The notes beneath the pieces were generated by a model. It saw nothing but the letters and a program-made list of their open reading frames with translations. It was not told the DNA's origin and ran no database searches. From Aalborgiella sp043740415 (GTDB lineage: Bacteria; Pseudomonadota; Gammaproteobacteria; Burkholderiales; Burkholderiaceae_C), in the NCBI GenBank assembly GCA_043740415.1, contig JAYUCJ010000051.1, forward strand, positions 1 through 35,882: a stretch of DNA of 35,882 nt, in the 5' to 3' direction. Shown here piece by piece: positions 1 through 8,365 of this stretch. How positions within the stretch are numbered: the first letter of the stretch is position 1; each line of letters begins with the position of its first letter. The translations under genes were made by a program, and so were the position numbers.

Positions 1-94
1 ATCTAGATCGACATGTCGACAACGATTCTGCTGCTGCTTTCTTGGCTACTTCGCTTGGCTTGAAATCGTTTCAACAGCTAATGGTGACATAGCC
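1..94 (+). mobile_element. Right end of an insertion sequence (truncated by window start)
   Basis: The stretch ends at 84-94 with GTGACATAGCC. Its reverse complement, GGCTATGTCAC, is identical to 35791-35801 at the other end of the window. The next bases inward are also similar (CATTAGCTG here, TCTTAATTAG there), as expected for imperfect terminal inverted repeats. An open frame runs through the segment and stops inside the repeat, which is typical of compact IS elements. The family is not certain; an IS1595-like element is my guess from the overall style, not from a visible catalytic motif. Confidence 0.55.
3..92 (+). CDS. C-terminal 29 residues of a probable transposase (partial)
   Basis: The frame starting at position 3 is open from the window edge to a TAG at 90-92, giving 29 residues that end in LGLKSFQQLMVT. 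The stop lies within the terminal inverted repeat. No catalytic residue is included, so the assignment rests on position inside the IS end and on the partner element at the right edge. The adjacent frame from position 2 is also open to a TAA at 95-97, so the frame choice is not secure. Confidence 0.35.
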   Translation, partial: LDRHVDNDSAAAFLATSLGLKSFQQLMVT

Positions 95-617
95 TAAAAA
101 AATAGCGTATATTTGCTATATTGCATAACTTTCACGCCACGCTCAACGGACGCCACACACAAACCGCAAAATCAGCATCCTAGGGCTTAGCTTTAACACA
201 GCCCCAACAGCGCTGCTCAAATTGCCCATCGGCTGCTCATTGGCCAGTTATTGCAATCGTAAACATGCGGTAAGGAGCCATCTTATCTGCCCTAAAAGTA
301 ATTCAAAAATTTACGAAGTAATTGGCTAATTTAAATATTCTTTAATATCTTTCAATATAATTTTTGAAAGCCCAAAAAATATTTTTTTATTTTTAAATTT
401 CTGTATTCATGAAATAGGAATTTATTATGTTGTCTAATTTGTAAAATTAATAATTTTTGAATTCGGCAAATAATAAAATACGCCATCATTAAATTTTTTA
501 CTCAAAACCGCTGATTTTTCCATGTAAACCATGCTATAGTGCCACTCAATTTAATTAACGTTGTTTTAATACTAAAGTTAGTATATTTTTCACCCCTTCA
601 AATACACAGCCTCGCAC
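95..617. other. AT-rich intergenic region without a recognisable gene
   Basis: No open frame longer than about 60 codons with coding character is visible on either strand. From about 300 onward the composition becomes very AT-rich with long A and T runs, unlike the rest of the window. Immediately after the IS end, ATAGC (102-106) and GCTAT (115-119) face outward and resemble hairpin arms of the 45-bp repeat family. A TATAGT hexamer at 535-540 could be a -10 element for the downstream protease gene, but it has no convincing -35. The region is best read as a long regulatory or horizontally acquired spacer. Confidence 0.6.
569..584. promoter_or_regulatory. Palindrome upstream of the protease gene (operator candidate)
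   Basis: ATACTAA and TTAGTAT form a perfect 7-bp inverted repeat separated by AG, 33 bp upstream of the start codon at 618. A TATATT hexamer overlaps its right edge (582-587) with TTGTTT at 561-566, a poor 15-bp spacing for a sigma-70 promoter. Symmetry and position suggest a repressor or activator site, but the very AT-rich background makes such palindromes less surprising. Confidence 0.3.
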
Positions 618-2672
618 ATGAACCTGTCACTAAAACTACTTTTAACAGCCTCTGCGCTCAGCGTGTTGGCGGCGTGCGGCAACAGCACGTCTAGCACGGG
701 TGCTGATGCCACCAACAAAAGCTCAGACTTAACCGCAACAATCAGCTCCGTTGCAGCAACCGCGCAAACATTGGCTGTAGATGCACACCGGCCTGCCGCT
801 GCCACTGTAGCGGCGCAAGAGCCACCCGTTAAAGCACGCGACCTTGACGCAGCACCAACGCCCACAATCGTCGCCCTAGGTGCACCACCAACCAGTCAAA
901 CCGCTGCGGCGCAGAAAAACAACAACACCAGCGCTGCCGACCACATGGGCAAACCCCTGCAAATTGGCTTCAGCCGCGATGTGGCGCAAACCAGCACCCC
1001 AGCAGCCACCCAGCAAGTGCTGAAATGGCAAACCACCGCTTCAGGCAGTCAAGTAGCCGCCATCAACTTTACCTCCACCGGTGCCAAGGGCATGCGTTTG
1101 GGCTTATTGGTGAACCAACTGCCCGACACAGCCACCCTGCGCTTTTACGCCAAAGGCGCGACGACATCGCTTGTAATCACAGGCGCAGAGGTCTGGAAAG
1201 TTTTAGCCGCAAACTTGGCCTCTGGCGACAAATCAGACGCTGGCCGCACTTACTGGGGACCTGTGGCTGACAGTGCAGATGCCATTATTGAAATCGAGAT
1301 ACCGCGCGGCGGCAGCACCAGCGCAGTGAATGTGTCTGTGCCAGCTGTCATGCACATGTTTATGTCGGCAAAAGAAGCTGCTGCTGCAGCACAATCGACT
1401 TATACGGGCGATTTCAACTTGGGCTTAACCTGCCAAATTGATGTGACCTGTACAGCGCCATTGCCAGCGGCCTCCGATGCCGTCGCTTCTTTAACTTTCA
1501 ACGCGCTAGACACATCCAGTTTCCCCTACCTCATCAAAGCTTTCATTTGCAGCGGTACTTTGGTGAATGACAGCATCGCCAGCGGCACACCCTACCTTTT
1601 AACGGCTAACCATTGCATTTCAAGCCAAACAGAAGCGTCAACACTCATTAGCCGTTTCCAATATCGCTCCATCATTTGTAACGATGCCGTCAATGGCACT
1701 TATTTCACTTCTGCGACGACAGGCGCAAAATTGTTGTATACAGCTTACAGTACCGACAGCACATTGGTGCAGCTCAACCCGACCACCACTTTATTAAGCC
1801 CAGTCACGTCACCAACGCCTCTGTTTGCCGGCTGGGATGCAACCACGATACCTGCTGTAACAACAGCAGTTCACAACATACACCACCCCAGAGGTGATCA
1901 GCAACGTATTAGCCGCGGCACTGTCATGAGCTATGCAGTTCGCGACACCACTAATACCACGAGTTTTTACAGTTCCATTTTGAACCCCAGCGTGACGGCC
2001 ACAAATTCAAACATTCTTGAAGTCACTCTGACAACTGGTTTAACTGAAGGCGGTAGCAGCGGATCTGGCTTGTTCAAGGGTACGGATGCCAACCCGCAGT
2101 TGATTGGCCAACTCTTTGGCGGCTCCGCCCCGTCATGCACTGTGCCAAATGGTCCTGTCGCTACGCAAGCCAACAACGTCTATGGCCGCTTCGACGTGGC
2201 GTTCAACGCGGGCATGAAAGACTGGCTGGTTAAAGGTGTCAAATCAGTCATCCTGTTCAACAACGCCTCCACTGGCGTGTACTTTTACACCTACAGCACA
2301 ACCGACATCAGCACCTTAAGTTCGAATACTGCATACAGCAACCAAGGGGTATCTTTCAAAGTTAGCAGCTACCAAACTGCTGGTTTGAGCCCTGTGTATC
2401 GGTTTTATAACACCAGCAATGGTACTTATTTCTACACCATCAGCGAGAAAGAACGCGCTGCTGTAGCGTCAAACACACCACGCATGCGCAATGACGGCGT
2501 TGTTTGGTACGCTTCTGCAACAGCAGCGGCAGGCACAGTGCCTTTGTATTCTGCTTTCAACAAAACGACGGGTTCGCAGTTTTTCACAACTAGCAGTACG
2601 ACGCTAAGCAGCCTTATTGCGGGAAACTCGCAATTCAAGGCGGATGGCATTGCCTTCTACGTCACCCCATAA
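618..2672 (+). CDS. Trypsin-like serine protease lipoprotein with C-terminal DUF5648-type repeats
   Basis: The 684-residue product starts with a lipoprotein signal peptide ending in the lipobox LAAC (Cys at residue 20), so the mature protein should be anchored to a membrane, probably the outer one. Residues 40-260 are low-complexity and beta-rich and could be a propeptide. Residues 265-540 form a chymotrypsin-fold protease of the lysyl-endopeptidase type: His332 in TANHC, Asp380 in TDSTL and Ser481 in GGSSGSG. Several cysteines could form disulfides. From residue 543 there are three units starting at 543, 593 and 643, an exact 50-residue period, each with an F/Y-N..G..F/Y-FT core. This matches the DUF5648 domain, which I take to be a surface or carbohydrate-binding module. 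The next gene follows after 45 bp on the same strand. No clear ribosome binding site precedes the ATG. Substrate preference cannot be read with confidence. Confidence 0.8.
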   Translation: MNLSLKLLLTASALSVLAACGNSTSSTGADATNKSSDLTATISSVAATAQTLAVDAHRPAAATVAAQEPPVKARDLDAAPTPTIVALGAPPTSQTAAAQKNNNTSAADHMGKPLQIGFSRDVAQTSTPAATQQVLKWQTTASGSQVAAINFTSTGAKGMRLGLLVNQLPDTATLRFYAKGATTSLVITGAEVWKVLAANLASGDKSDAGRTYWGPVADSADAIIEIEIPRGGSTSAVNVSVPAVMHMFMSAKEAAAAAQSTYTGDFNLGLTCQIDVTCTAPLPAASDAVASLTFNALDTSSFPYLIKAFICSGTLVNDSIASGTPYLLTANHCISSQTEASTLISRFQYRSIICNDAVNGTYFTSATTGAKLLYTAYSTDSTLVQLNPTTTLLSPVTSPTPLFAGWDATTIPAVTTAVHNIHHPRGDQQRISRGTVMSYAVRDTTNTTSFYSSILNPSVTATNSNILEVTLTTGLTEGGSSGSGLFKGTDANPQLIGQLFGGSAPSCTVPNGPVATQANNVYGRFDVAFNAGMKDWLVKGVKSVILFNNASTGVYFYTYSTTDISTLSSNTAYSNQGVSFKVSSYQTAGLSPVYRFYNTSNGTYFYTISEKERAAVASNTPRMRNDGVVWYASATAAAGTVPLYSAFNKTTGSQFFTTSSTTLSSLIAGNSQFKADGIAFYVTP

Positions 2673-2717
2673 CAAAAGCTTTGCAAAGCTTTGAAAACAG
2701 CATAAACGGAGATTGAT

Positions 2718-4130
2718 TTGTACAAGTTATTCAAGCAAATTGGCAAAATTTCGGCAGCCATCGTATTAACGGCTTGCGCTACCTTAGCTTCGGCGCAGTT
2801 GGGCTCTGCGAGCACGGACTTGGTTTACACACCGGTCACGCCATGCCGAATCATTGACACCCGCAGTGCAGCTGCTGGGCAGATGGCCGCTGGCACAGTG
2901 CGAGCATTCAATGCTTGGACGACTACCAACTTTGCAAGCCAAGGCGGCACAAGCTCGAGTAATTGCGGTATTCCCACTACGACCGATACCGCTGCCATCG
3001 TGGTTTATTTTACGGTTGTGTATCCTAGTGCTGCTGGCTACATTACCACCTTCCCTGGTGGTAATGTGCCCCAACCCTTAGCCTCAACCGTCAACTTTGG
3101 TGCAGGTGACGTGAAAGGTAATAACGCTACCTTGAAGCTAGACCAAACCTCCGGGGTTACTACCAACCACTTCAAAGTCTTTGCGTCCAGTGCCACGCAT
3201 TTGGTGGCAGATGTCGTGGGTTATTACGCTAAACCAACTGCTTTGCCTTTGACTTTGCTAGACCGTGACTTGGTCTACACCCCGGTAACGCCTTGCCGCA
3301 TTGTCGATACGCGCAACGCAGGGGCAGATACTGGTCTCTTAATTGGAGGAGCGCCGGCGCGAAGCTTCGTCGGCTGGAATGGCTCTTATACCTTGCAAGG
3401 CGGTGATAACAGCAGCTGTGGCTTGCCTTACAGCACCAACAATGCCGCCATCGTGGTTAACTTCGCCGTGGTCGGCCCCAGCACAGACGGCTACATCACC
3501 GCGTTTCCTGCAGATAAGGCGCAACCCTTTGCCGCTACGGTCAATTTCGTGGCAGGAGATGTCAAAGGAAACAATACGGTTTTGAAACTGAACCAAACCA
3601 CAGGCGAAACGGACTTCAAGGTCTATAGCTCCTCCACCACGGATTTGGTGGCAGATGTCGTGGGTTATTACGCCACGCCAGTCGCCCTAGGCTCGCCGAG
3701 TAGCGACTTGGTTTATACGCCCATCACACCTTGTCGCATCGTGGATACGCGTAATGCGAATTCAGGAGGTGCTTTTGTTGCGAAATCAACGCGTGATTTC
3801 ATGGGTTGGGGTTCTAGTTTCGCGGCGCAAGGCGGTGCTCCGAATCCGTGTGGCCTGCCATTAAGTACAGATAACGCCGCCCTTGCGGTCAACTTCGCCA
3901 TTGTGGGTCCTGCAACAGACGGCTATATCACGGCATTCCCAGGAAACCTAGCAAACGCTGCAATGCCCTTGGCCGCAACTTTGAACTATTATGCAGGCGA
4001 CGTCAAAGCCAACAACACGGTTTTAAAACTCAACCAAACTGGCACTGGACCCCATTTCAAGATCTACTCCACCAGCGCCTCTCACTTAATTGCTGACGTC
4101 GTGGGTTATTACGCCAAGCCAAAACCATAG
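2718..4130 (+). CDS. Secreted protein of three tandem homologous domains
   Basis: A TTG start is preceded at 6 bp by GGAG (2708-2711). The N-terminus has a Sec signal peptide ending near ASA-Q, so the 470-residue protein is exported. The mature protein consists of three domains of about 140 residues starting at residues 34, 184 and 330. Each opens with DLVYTP(V/I)TPCRI(I/V)DTR and closes with a (V/I)ADVVGYYA motif. Internal landmarks also repeat, including a GYIT.FP core and a DVK.NN...KL segment. Each domain has a conserved early Cys and a later Cys in a CGxP motif, which may form one disulfide per domain. Domains of this kind occur in secreted or surface proteins of several bacterial phyla; I know of no enzymatic activity. 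It probably forms an operon with the protease upstream and could be its substrate, partner or a co-exported adhesin. Confidence 0.75.
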   Translation: MYKLFKQIGKISAAIVLTACATLASAQLGSASTDLVYTPVTPCRIIDTRSAAAGQMAAGTVRAFNAWTTTNFASQGGTSSSNCGIPTTTDTAAIVVYFTVVYPSAAGYITTFPGGNVPQPLASTVNFGAGDVKGNNATLKLDQTSGVTTNHFKVFASSATHLVADVVGYYAKPTALPLTLLDRDLVYTPVTPCRIVDTRNAGADTGLLIGGAPARSFVGWNGSYTLQGGDNSSCGLPYSTNNAAIVVNFAVVGPSTDGYITAFPADKAQPFAATVNFVAGDVKGNNTVLKLNQTTGETDFKVYSSSTTDLVADVVGYYATPVALGSPSSDLVYTPITPCRIVDTRNANSGGAFVAKSTRDFMGWGSSFAAQGGAPNPCGLPLSTDNAALAVNFAIVGPATDGYITAFPGNLANAAMPLAATLNYYAGDVKANNTVLKLNQTGTGPHFKIYSTSASHLIADVVGYYAKPKP

Positions 4131-4190
4131 TTGAACTCCAATAAAAATGGCATGACGCCTTAAACTCATCTTGGAATTTAGCCAGCGTAA

Positions 4191-6014
4191 CTATGCGTTT
4201 TTAAACCAAGCAGACAACCGCCTCATCGGGGCGGTTATGCGCCAACTGCTTGACGTGCGAAGTGCTGCAATTTGCGTTGTCAATTGCAGTACTTCCAGTT
4301 CACGTTGCTGCAAAATATTTAGCAATGTGTCGGTAGGTAGCCCTTTATTTTTTTTCATGTCGAAAAAAACTTGCGTACTTATGCCGCTCACACTTTGCTG
4401 TATGTTTGTCTCAAGCTTGATATATCTATCCATATCGCGTTGCGATAATTTCAAACCCGCAGCTTCAAATGTCTTTTCAATGAAACTAAAAGTGGTCAGC
4501 TTTTCACCACCAGCTGGTCGGCCGAAACGATTGATGCCATCGCACATAAACAGCAGCGATCTAAAGACCAAATGTGCCAGCTCAAGTGGCATGGTCAAGC
4601 ACCACTCTTTATCGATGACATGCGCTTTTGCAGCAGCATCTATGATGATATTTTGCGGCATGCAATCGACATAATGCGCTGGTAACAGGGTCGAAGATGA
4701 TACCCCTTCCGTGACGAAAGCTTCAGTTTCTCCCGTAGCTTCAAGAACAGTTAAATACCGTTTTACAAACTCACCCACTTGCTCAAAAGTCCAACCATCT
4801 TTGGTGACAATGTCGACGAATTCTTGTGAAAGCGGTTGGCCGAAAACATATCGGTCTGAATCTGGGCAGACAAAGGATACCCATTCATTTTTAGCACGAC
4901 TCGTATGACTTACTATGCCTAAACGCTTGTAGCGCACCTCAACACGATGCTCATCATTGCTGGAGAAAATGGCTTCTTTACAAAACTCAGCCAATCGCGT
5001 GGTTGAATAATGGTAAGCCAAGTCGCCAGCAGGCACCAAGGTTTGTTGCGTGGGCGAGGCAATGATTAAAAATGAGTTGGATGTTTCCAAACCCAAGTCA
5101 TTGGCAAACACAACCGGCCAAGCCAACTCTAATGAAAAGTTACATACTTCGGGCAATTGGGGGTCACGCTTGACGCTTTGTGAAGCAAAGGCTGAAGCAT
5201 CGAAATGTTGATGCGCAAAGCCGGCTTCTGTGACGATGGATGAAGGAAGTTTGTAATCGGGGAATGGCGCTAAAAAATTGGATGCCTCGAATCCAGCTTG
5301 TTGTAAAAGCCTGGTCAAAACTGGTCGGCCAAAGGTTTGCGCCTGGTCTTTGCCGTATCGCCCTTCAATACCCACCATAGGTTTGCCAAAATGGTCTTCA
5401 GGCGCACCTGCAAAATATTTCAAACCGAGTTGGTTTTCGATGGCAATGATGAGTTTGCCATCCGGCTTGAGCAACTGCCGAACACGCTTGAGCATCGCTA
5501 AAGCAGGGTTGTCGCCAGGTGTAAACAAATTGGCATACTCAAGCACACCGATCAATGTGACAACATCGAATTGATGGTCGCTTTTGAATTGGTCAAATTT
5601 TTCTGTCAGTACGGTGATGTTGTCTAGATCACGGGTGCGAGAGCGCGCAATAGAAGCACGGCGCGGGCTGCCTTCAAGCGCCAAGACTTGCGCACCGCAC
5701 TCGCCCAAATAACGTGAAATGGCGCCGCAACCTGCGCCAATTTCCAATACATTTGCGTCTTTAAGCGTTTGCTCAAACGGGCGCATGATGTTGGCCCGCG
5801 CGCTGGTCAAATGGTATTGTGAAGGCCAATCTGTGCAATGCTGACGAAGCTCAGTCGACAAGGTAGAAATATCAGCCGCGTTTTTGATGATATTGAAAAT
5901 ACGTGTTTCGATTTCATCGCCGTCGTTATAAGCAATACCCTTGTAGCTAGGATTTAGCCATACATTGGTTGTTGCGTCTAGTACGTAACCAGCTTTTTGA
6001 AGGAGTGTTTTCAT
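4191..6014 (-). CDS. Methyltransferase-kinase, WbdD-like O-antigen chain terminator
   Basis: The 607-residue protein has a class I SAM methyltransferase domain with motif I VLEIGAGCGAIS at residues 89-100 and a following acidic residue in LALEGS. The middle-to-late part looks like a degenerate protein-kinase fold: YVDCMPQNIII supplies a D-x-x-P-x-N catalytic loop (Asp450, Asn455) and VIDKEW a metal-binding Asp468. The C-terminus has a helical, Gln/Leu-rich segment at about 558-588. It is followed by SSSWRITAPMRRL, a basic tail motif common in O-antigen glycosyltransferases. This methyltransferase, kinase and coiled-coil order is that of WbdD, which caps the non-reducing end of polymannose O-antigens in E. 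coli O8/O9 and fixes chain length. The gene overlaps wzt by 4 bp and lies in the wzm-wzt operon, which supports the call. Overall similarity to WbdD could not be measured, and the coil looks short. Confidence 0.65.
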   Translation of the reverse strand: MKTLLQKAGYVLDATTNVWLNPSYKGIAYNDGDEIETRIFNIIKNAADISTLSTELRQHCTDWPSQYHLTSARANIMRPFEQTLKDANVLEIGAGCGAISRYLGECGAQVLALEGSPRRASIARSRTRDLDNITVLTEKFDQFKSDHQFDVVTLIGVLEYANLFTPGDNPALAMLKRVRQLLKPDGKLIIAIENQLGLKYFAGAPEDHFGKPMVGIEGRYGKDQAQTFGRPVLTRLLQQAGFEASNFLAPFPDYKLPSSIVTEAGFAHQHFDASAFASQSVKRDPQLPEVCNFSLELAWPVVFANDLGLETSNSFLIIASPTQQTLVPAGDLAYHYSTTRLAEFCKEAIFSSNDEHRVEVRYKRLGIVSHTSRAKNEWVSFVCPDSDRYVFGQPLSQEFVDIVTKDGWTFEQVGEFVKRYLTVLEATGETEAFVTEGVSSSTLLPAHYVDCMPQNIIIDAAAKAHVIDKEWCLTMPLELAHLVFRSLLFMCDGINRFGRPAGGEKLTTFSFIEKTFEAAGLKLSQRDMDRYIKLETNIQQSVSGISTQVFFDMKKNKGLPTDTLLNILQQRELEVLQLTTQIAALRTSSSWRITAPMRRLSAWFKNA

Positions 6015-7378
6015 GCGCTTATTTTTTTTGCCTGCAGGGTGAAGCCCAAGTTAGCGAGTCCAAAAAATTGATCGTTCGGACGAACTTGTAAATGGATGGC
6101 GTCATACCGTCTGTCATGCGGAATGACTTCTTCACCATGTTTACTGGCCAAACCTAAAGATATAAAGTAATCACCAGATGCTAAATTGCATTTGAATTCT
6201 GCAACGGTTTGGATGACTGAGCCCATGTCACCCGCTTCACCAAAATCTTTGCAGCCCAGGGTTTCCGTGTTTGCACCATAGACGGTGACGCCTTCTTTGG
6301 TTTTGATGGTGATGCCAAGAATAGGACGGTGAAAGTCTTTGAGCAATTTAACCGTGACTGCCAACGTGATGTTTTGTCCCGTGCTCACGGCCGATGGGTA
6401 ATGTGCGTTGTCAGCCGCCAAAAAGTAATCGAGAATAGTTGCGGTGCCATCGCCCCAGCGGTATTCATGCGGGTTGTAGCCAGGCCGTGCCGAAAAGCTA
6501 TCGTTTGTCGCGCTCAGTTGGTAGCCATCTGGTTTTGAAGTCAATTCAAGAGTCTTCTCGACAGCCACATTCTTCAATTCCGTTGCAGCTTCCGCCGGTT
6601 CAATCACTGCTTTTTCTTTGCCAAACAACAAATCCAAATACCGGTTGACGACATCTTTGGGTTTGCCCGACTCGAGCTGGACGCCTTTGTTCAACAAAAT
6701 GGCTTGCGTGCAGTGTGTGACGATTTGCTCACTCGAGTGGGTGACCAGCAAAATGCATGTCCCGTTTTCTTTGAGTTGGCGCAACCTGTCAAAGCATTTG
6801 GCTTGAAATTTGGCATCTCCCACGGACAAGGCTTCATCGACAATGAAAATGTCCGGGTCGATTTGCGACTGCACGGCAAAAGCCAAGCGCACACTCATCC
6901 CGCTGGAGTAGGTTTTGATGGGTTGGTCGATGAACTCGCCAATGTCTGCGAAGGCTGCGATGGCATCAAAACGTGCATCGATTTCATCAATGCTCAGTCC
7001 AAGAACTGTTGCATTGAGATAAACATTTTCTCGCCCCGTAAACTCCGGGTTAAAACCAGCGCCCAATTCAAGCAGCGCGGCAACACGGCCATGCGTTTGC
7101 ACCGTACCTGTCGTTGGCGTCAAGGTGCCGCAGATCATTTGAAGCAAGGTAGATTTGCCCGAACCATTGCTGCCAATGATGCCGACCGTTTCTCCGCGCT
7201 TGACTTCAAAAGAAATGTCTTTCAAAGCCCAAAATTCACGGTAGTACTTGACCGTTTTTTTTCCCAACATGCTTCCAAGCTTGGGAAGAATGAATTGCTT
7301 GAGTCTAGCGCCTGGGGTACTATAAATTTCATAGCATTTGCTCAGGTTTTTAACGCTGATTGCGACGTCGTTGCTCAT
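6011..7378 (-). CDS. wzt: Polysaccharide ABC transporter ATP-binding protein Wzt with C-terminal binding domain
   Basis: This is the ATPase of the exporter that moves lipid-linked O-polysaccharide across the inner membrane. The Walker A motif GSNGSGKST is at residues 69-77, the ABC signature YSSGM at 157-161 and the Walker B IFIVDE at 177-182. The protein is 455 residues long, about 200 more than a minimal Wzt. The extra C-terminal region (about 280-450) matches in position and beta-rich character the Wzt carbohydrate-binding domain that recognises the modified end of the glycan in O8/O9a-type systems. The stop overlaps the start of the methyltransferase-kinase gene by 4 bp, implying translational coupling between terminator and exporter. 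Wzm lies 51 bp upstream on the same strand. Confidence 0.88.
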   Translation of the reverse strand: MSNDVAISVKNLSKCYEIYSTPGARLKQFILPKLGSMLGKKTVKYYREFWALKDISFEVKRGETVGIIGSNGSGKSTLLQMICGTLTPTTGTVQTHGRVAALLELGAGFNPEFTGRENVYLNATVLGLSIDEIDARFDAIAAFADIGEFIDQPIKTYSSGMSVRLAFAVQSQIDPDIFIVDEALSVGDAKFQAKCFDRLRQLKENGTCILLVTHSSEQIVTHCTQAILLNKGVQLESGKPKDVVNRYLDLLFGKEKAVIEPAEAATELKNVAVEKTLELTSKPDGYQLSATNDSFSARPGYNPHEYRWGDGTATILDYFLAADNAHYPSAVSTGQNITLAVTVKLLKDFHRPILGITIKTKEGVTVYGANTETLGCKDFGEAGDMGSVIQTVAEFKCNLASGDYFISLGLASKHGEEVIPHDRRYDAIHLQVRPNDQFFGLANLGFTLQAKKISA

Positions 7379-7429
7379 TTTGAAAAGGATGCCGGCAAAA
7401 ATATGGCCATTGAAACGCCAGTACCAAAG

Positions 7430-8269
7430 TTAAAGCACATCAGCAAAACCTTTACGCGTTTTCTGAAACCACACATAGCCTACCCAAGCGACGAAAGTGG
7501 CAACAATGGTGTAGATCAGTAGCCCAGCCCAATTGGGTTGTTGCCCCCAAATAAGCACGGCGCGAGCTTGCTCAATGATGAAGGTCAAAGGGTTCGCCAG
7601 CATCCAAGGGCGCATTGACTCTGGCAAGGCTGAAACAGGATAAAAAACGGGTGATAAAAACAGCATGACCGTCATGCCCAGCCCTATCGATTGCCCCACA
7701 TCGCGGACATAGACGCCCAAGGACGCCAATATCCAGGCCAAACCAACCGTAAATATCACCAAGGGAAGCAATATCAGCGGGAAAAACACCAATGTCCAGT
7801 GTAAATACCCATTCGTTGCAAAAAACACCAATAACAAAACACCAACGCTGACCAAACTATGAAAAAGGGCTGTGCCCATGCTGATGGCGGGCAATATTTC
7901 CAAAGGGAACACGACTTTTTTGACGTAATTCACATTGCCCAAAATCAAATTGGGCGCGCGATTTAGCACTTCGGCAAAAAGACCATGAACAATCATGCCG
8001 ACAAATAGAAGCACGGCAAAAAGCGTTTTACTTTCCTCGGTGCCCGCTGGCGCAGCACCCCAGCGTGATTTAAAGACAACGGCGAAAAAGAAGGTATAGA
8101 CAACCAGCATGAACAAAGGGTTCAAAAATGACCACAACAACCCCATGATTGAGCCTTTGTAACGGCCAACCACCTCGCGACGGCTCATTTGAGAAATAAG
8201 CACGCGGTTGCCCCATAAACTGCGCAACATGGCTGCAAGGGTGGTCGGGTGCGCTGCGTGGGGATTCAT
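7430..8269 (-). CDS. wzm: Polysaccharide ABC transporter permease Wzm
   Basis: A 279-residue ABC-2 type membrane protein. The N-terminal cytoplasmic segment contains SRREVVGRYKGSIMGLLWSF, the amphipathic interface typical of polysaccharide export permeases. About six hydrophobic segments follow, including LFMLVVYTFFFAVVF and a later SIGLGMTVMLFLSPVFYPVS. Length and motif order agree with Wzm/KpsM/TagG proteins, and the adjacent wzt confirms the family. It is the first gene of the minus-strand operon. Translation most likely starts at the ATG at 8269, about 40 bp downstream of the TATAAT box at 8311-8316. Confidence 0.9.
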   Translation of the reverse strand: MNPHAAHPTTLAAMLRSLWGNRVLISQMSRREVVGRYKGSIMGLLWSFLNPLFMLVVYTFFFAVVFKSRWGAAPAGTEESKTLFAVLLFVGMIVHGLFAEVLNRAPNLILGNVNYVKKVVFPLEILPAISMGTALFHSLVSVGVLLLVFFATNGYLHWTLVFFPLILLPLVIFTVGLAWILASLGVYVRDVGQSIGLGMTVMLFLSPVFYPVSALPESMRPWMLANPLTFIIEQARAVLIWGQQPNWAGLLIYTIVATFVAWVGYVWFQKTRKGFADVL

Positions 8270-8310
8270 GTTGTATATTTGAGCGCTGTAAGCTATGAAT
8301 TTTGTTAATT

Positions 8311-8340
8311 ATTATAGTTCGAGCCTCAATCAGACCCCAA
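8311..8340 (-). promoter_or_regulatory. Sigma-70-like promoter for the wzm-wzt operon
   Basis: On the minus strand a perfect TATAAT (8311-8316) lies 18 bp downstream of TTGGGG (8335-8340), a partial match to TTGACA. It points towards wzm, leaving a leader of about 35-40 nt. It is the only consensus -10 in the 96-bp divergent spacer on that strand. No comparably good promoter was found on the plus strand for the small ORF and glycosyltransferase. Confidence 0.45.
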
Positions 8341-8365
8341 GCATCAGCAGAACAGCGTATTACAG

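Noticed and set aside
4216..4236. GC-rich hairpin AACCGCC...GGCGGTT considered as a terminator
   Set aside because: It lies inside the last codons of the methyltransferase-kinase gene (the RRLSAWF region) and is not directly followed by a T-run, so coding constraint is the simpler explanation.
6704..7522. Plus-strand open frame of 272 codons across wzt and the end of wzm
   Set aside because: It is antisense to Wzt, whose Walker A, signature and Walker B motifs are clear, and its translation shows no domain. It arises from codon bias of the real gene.
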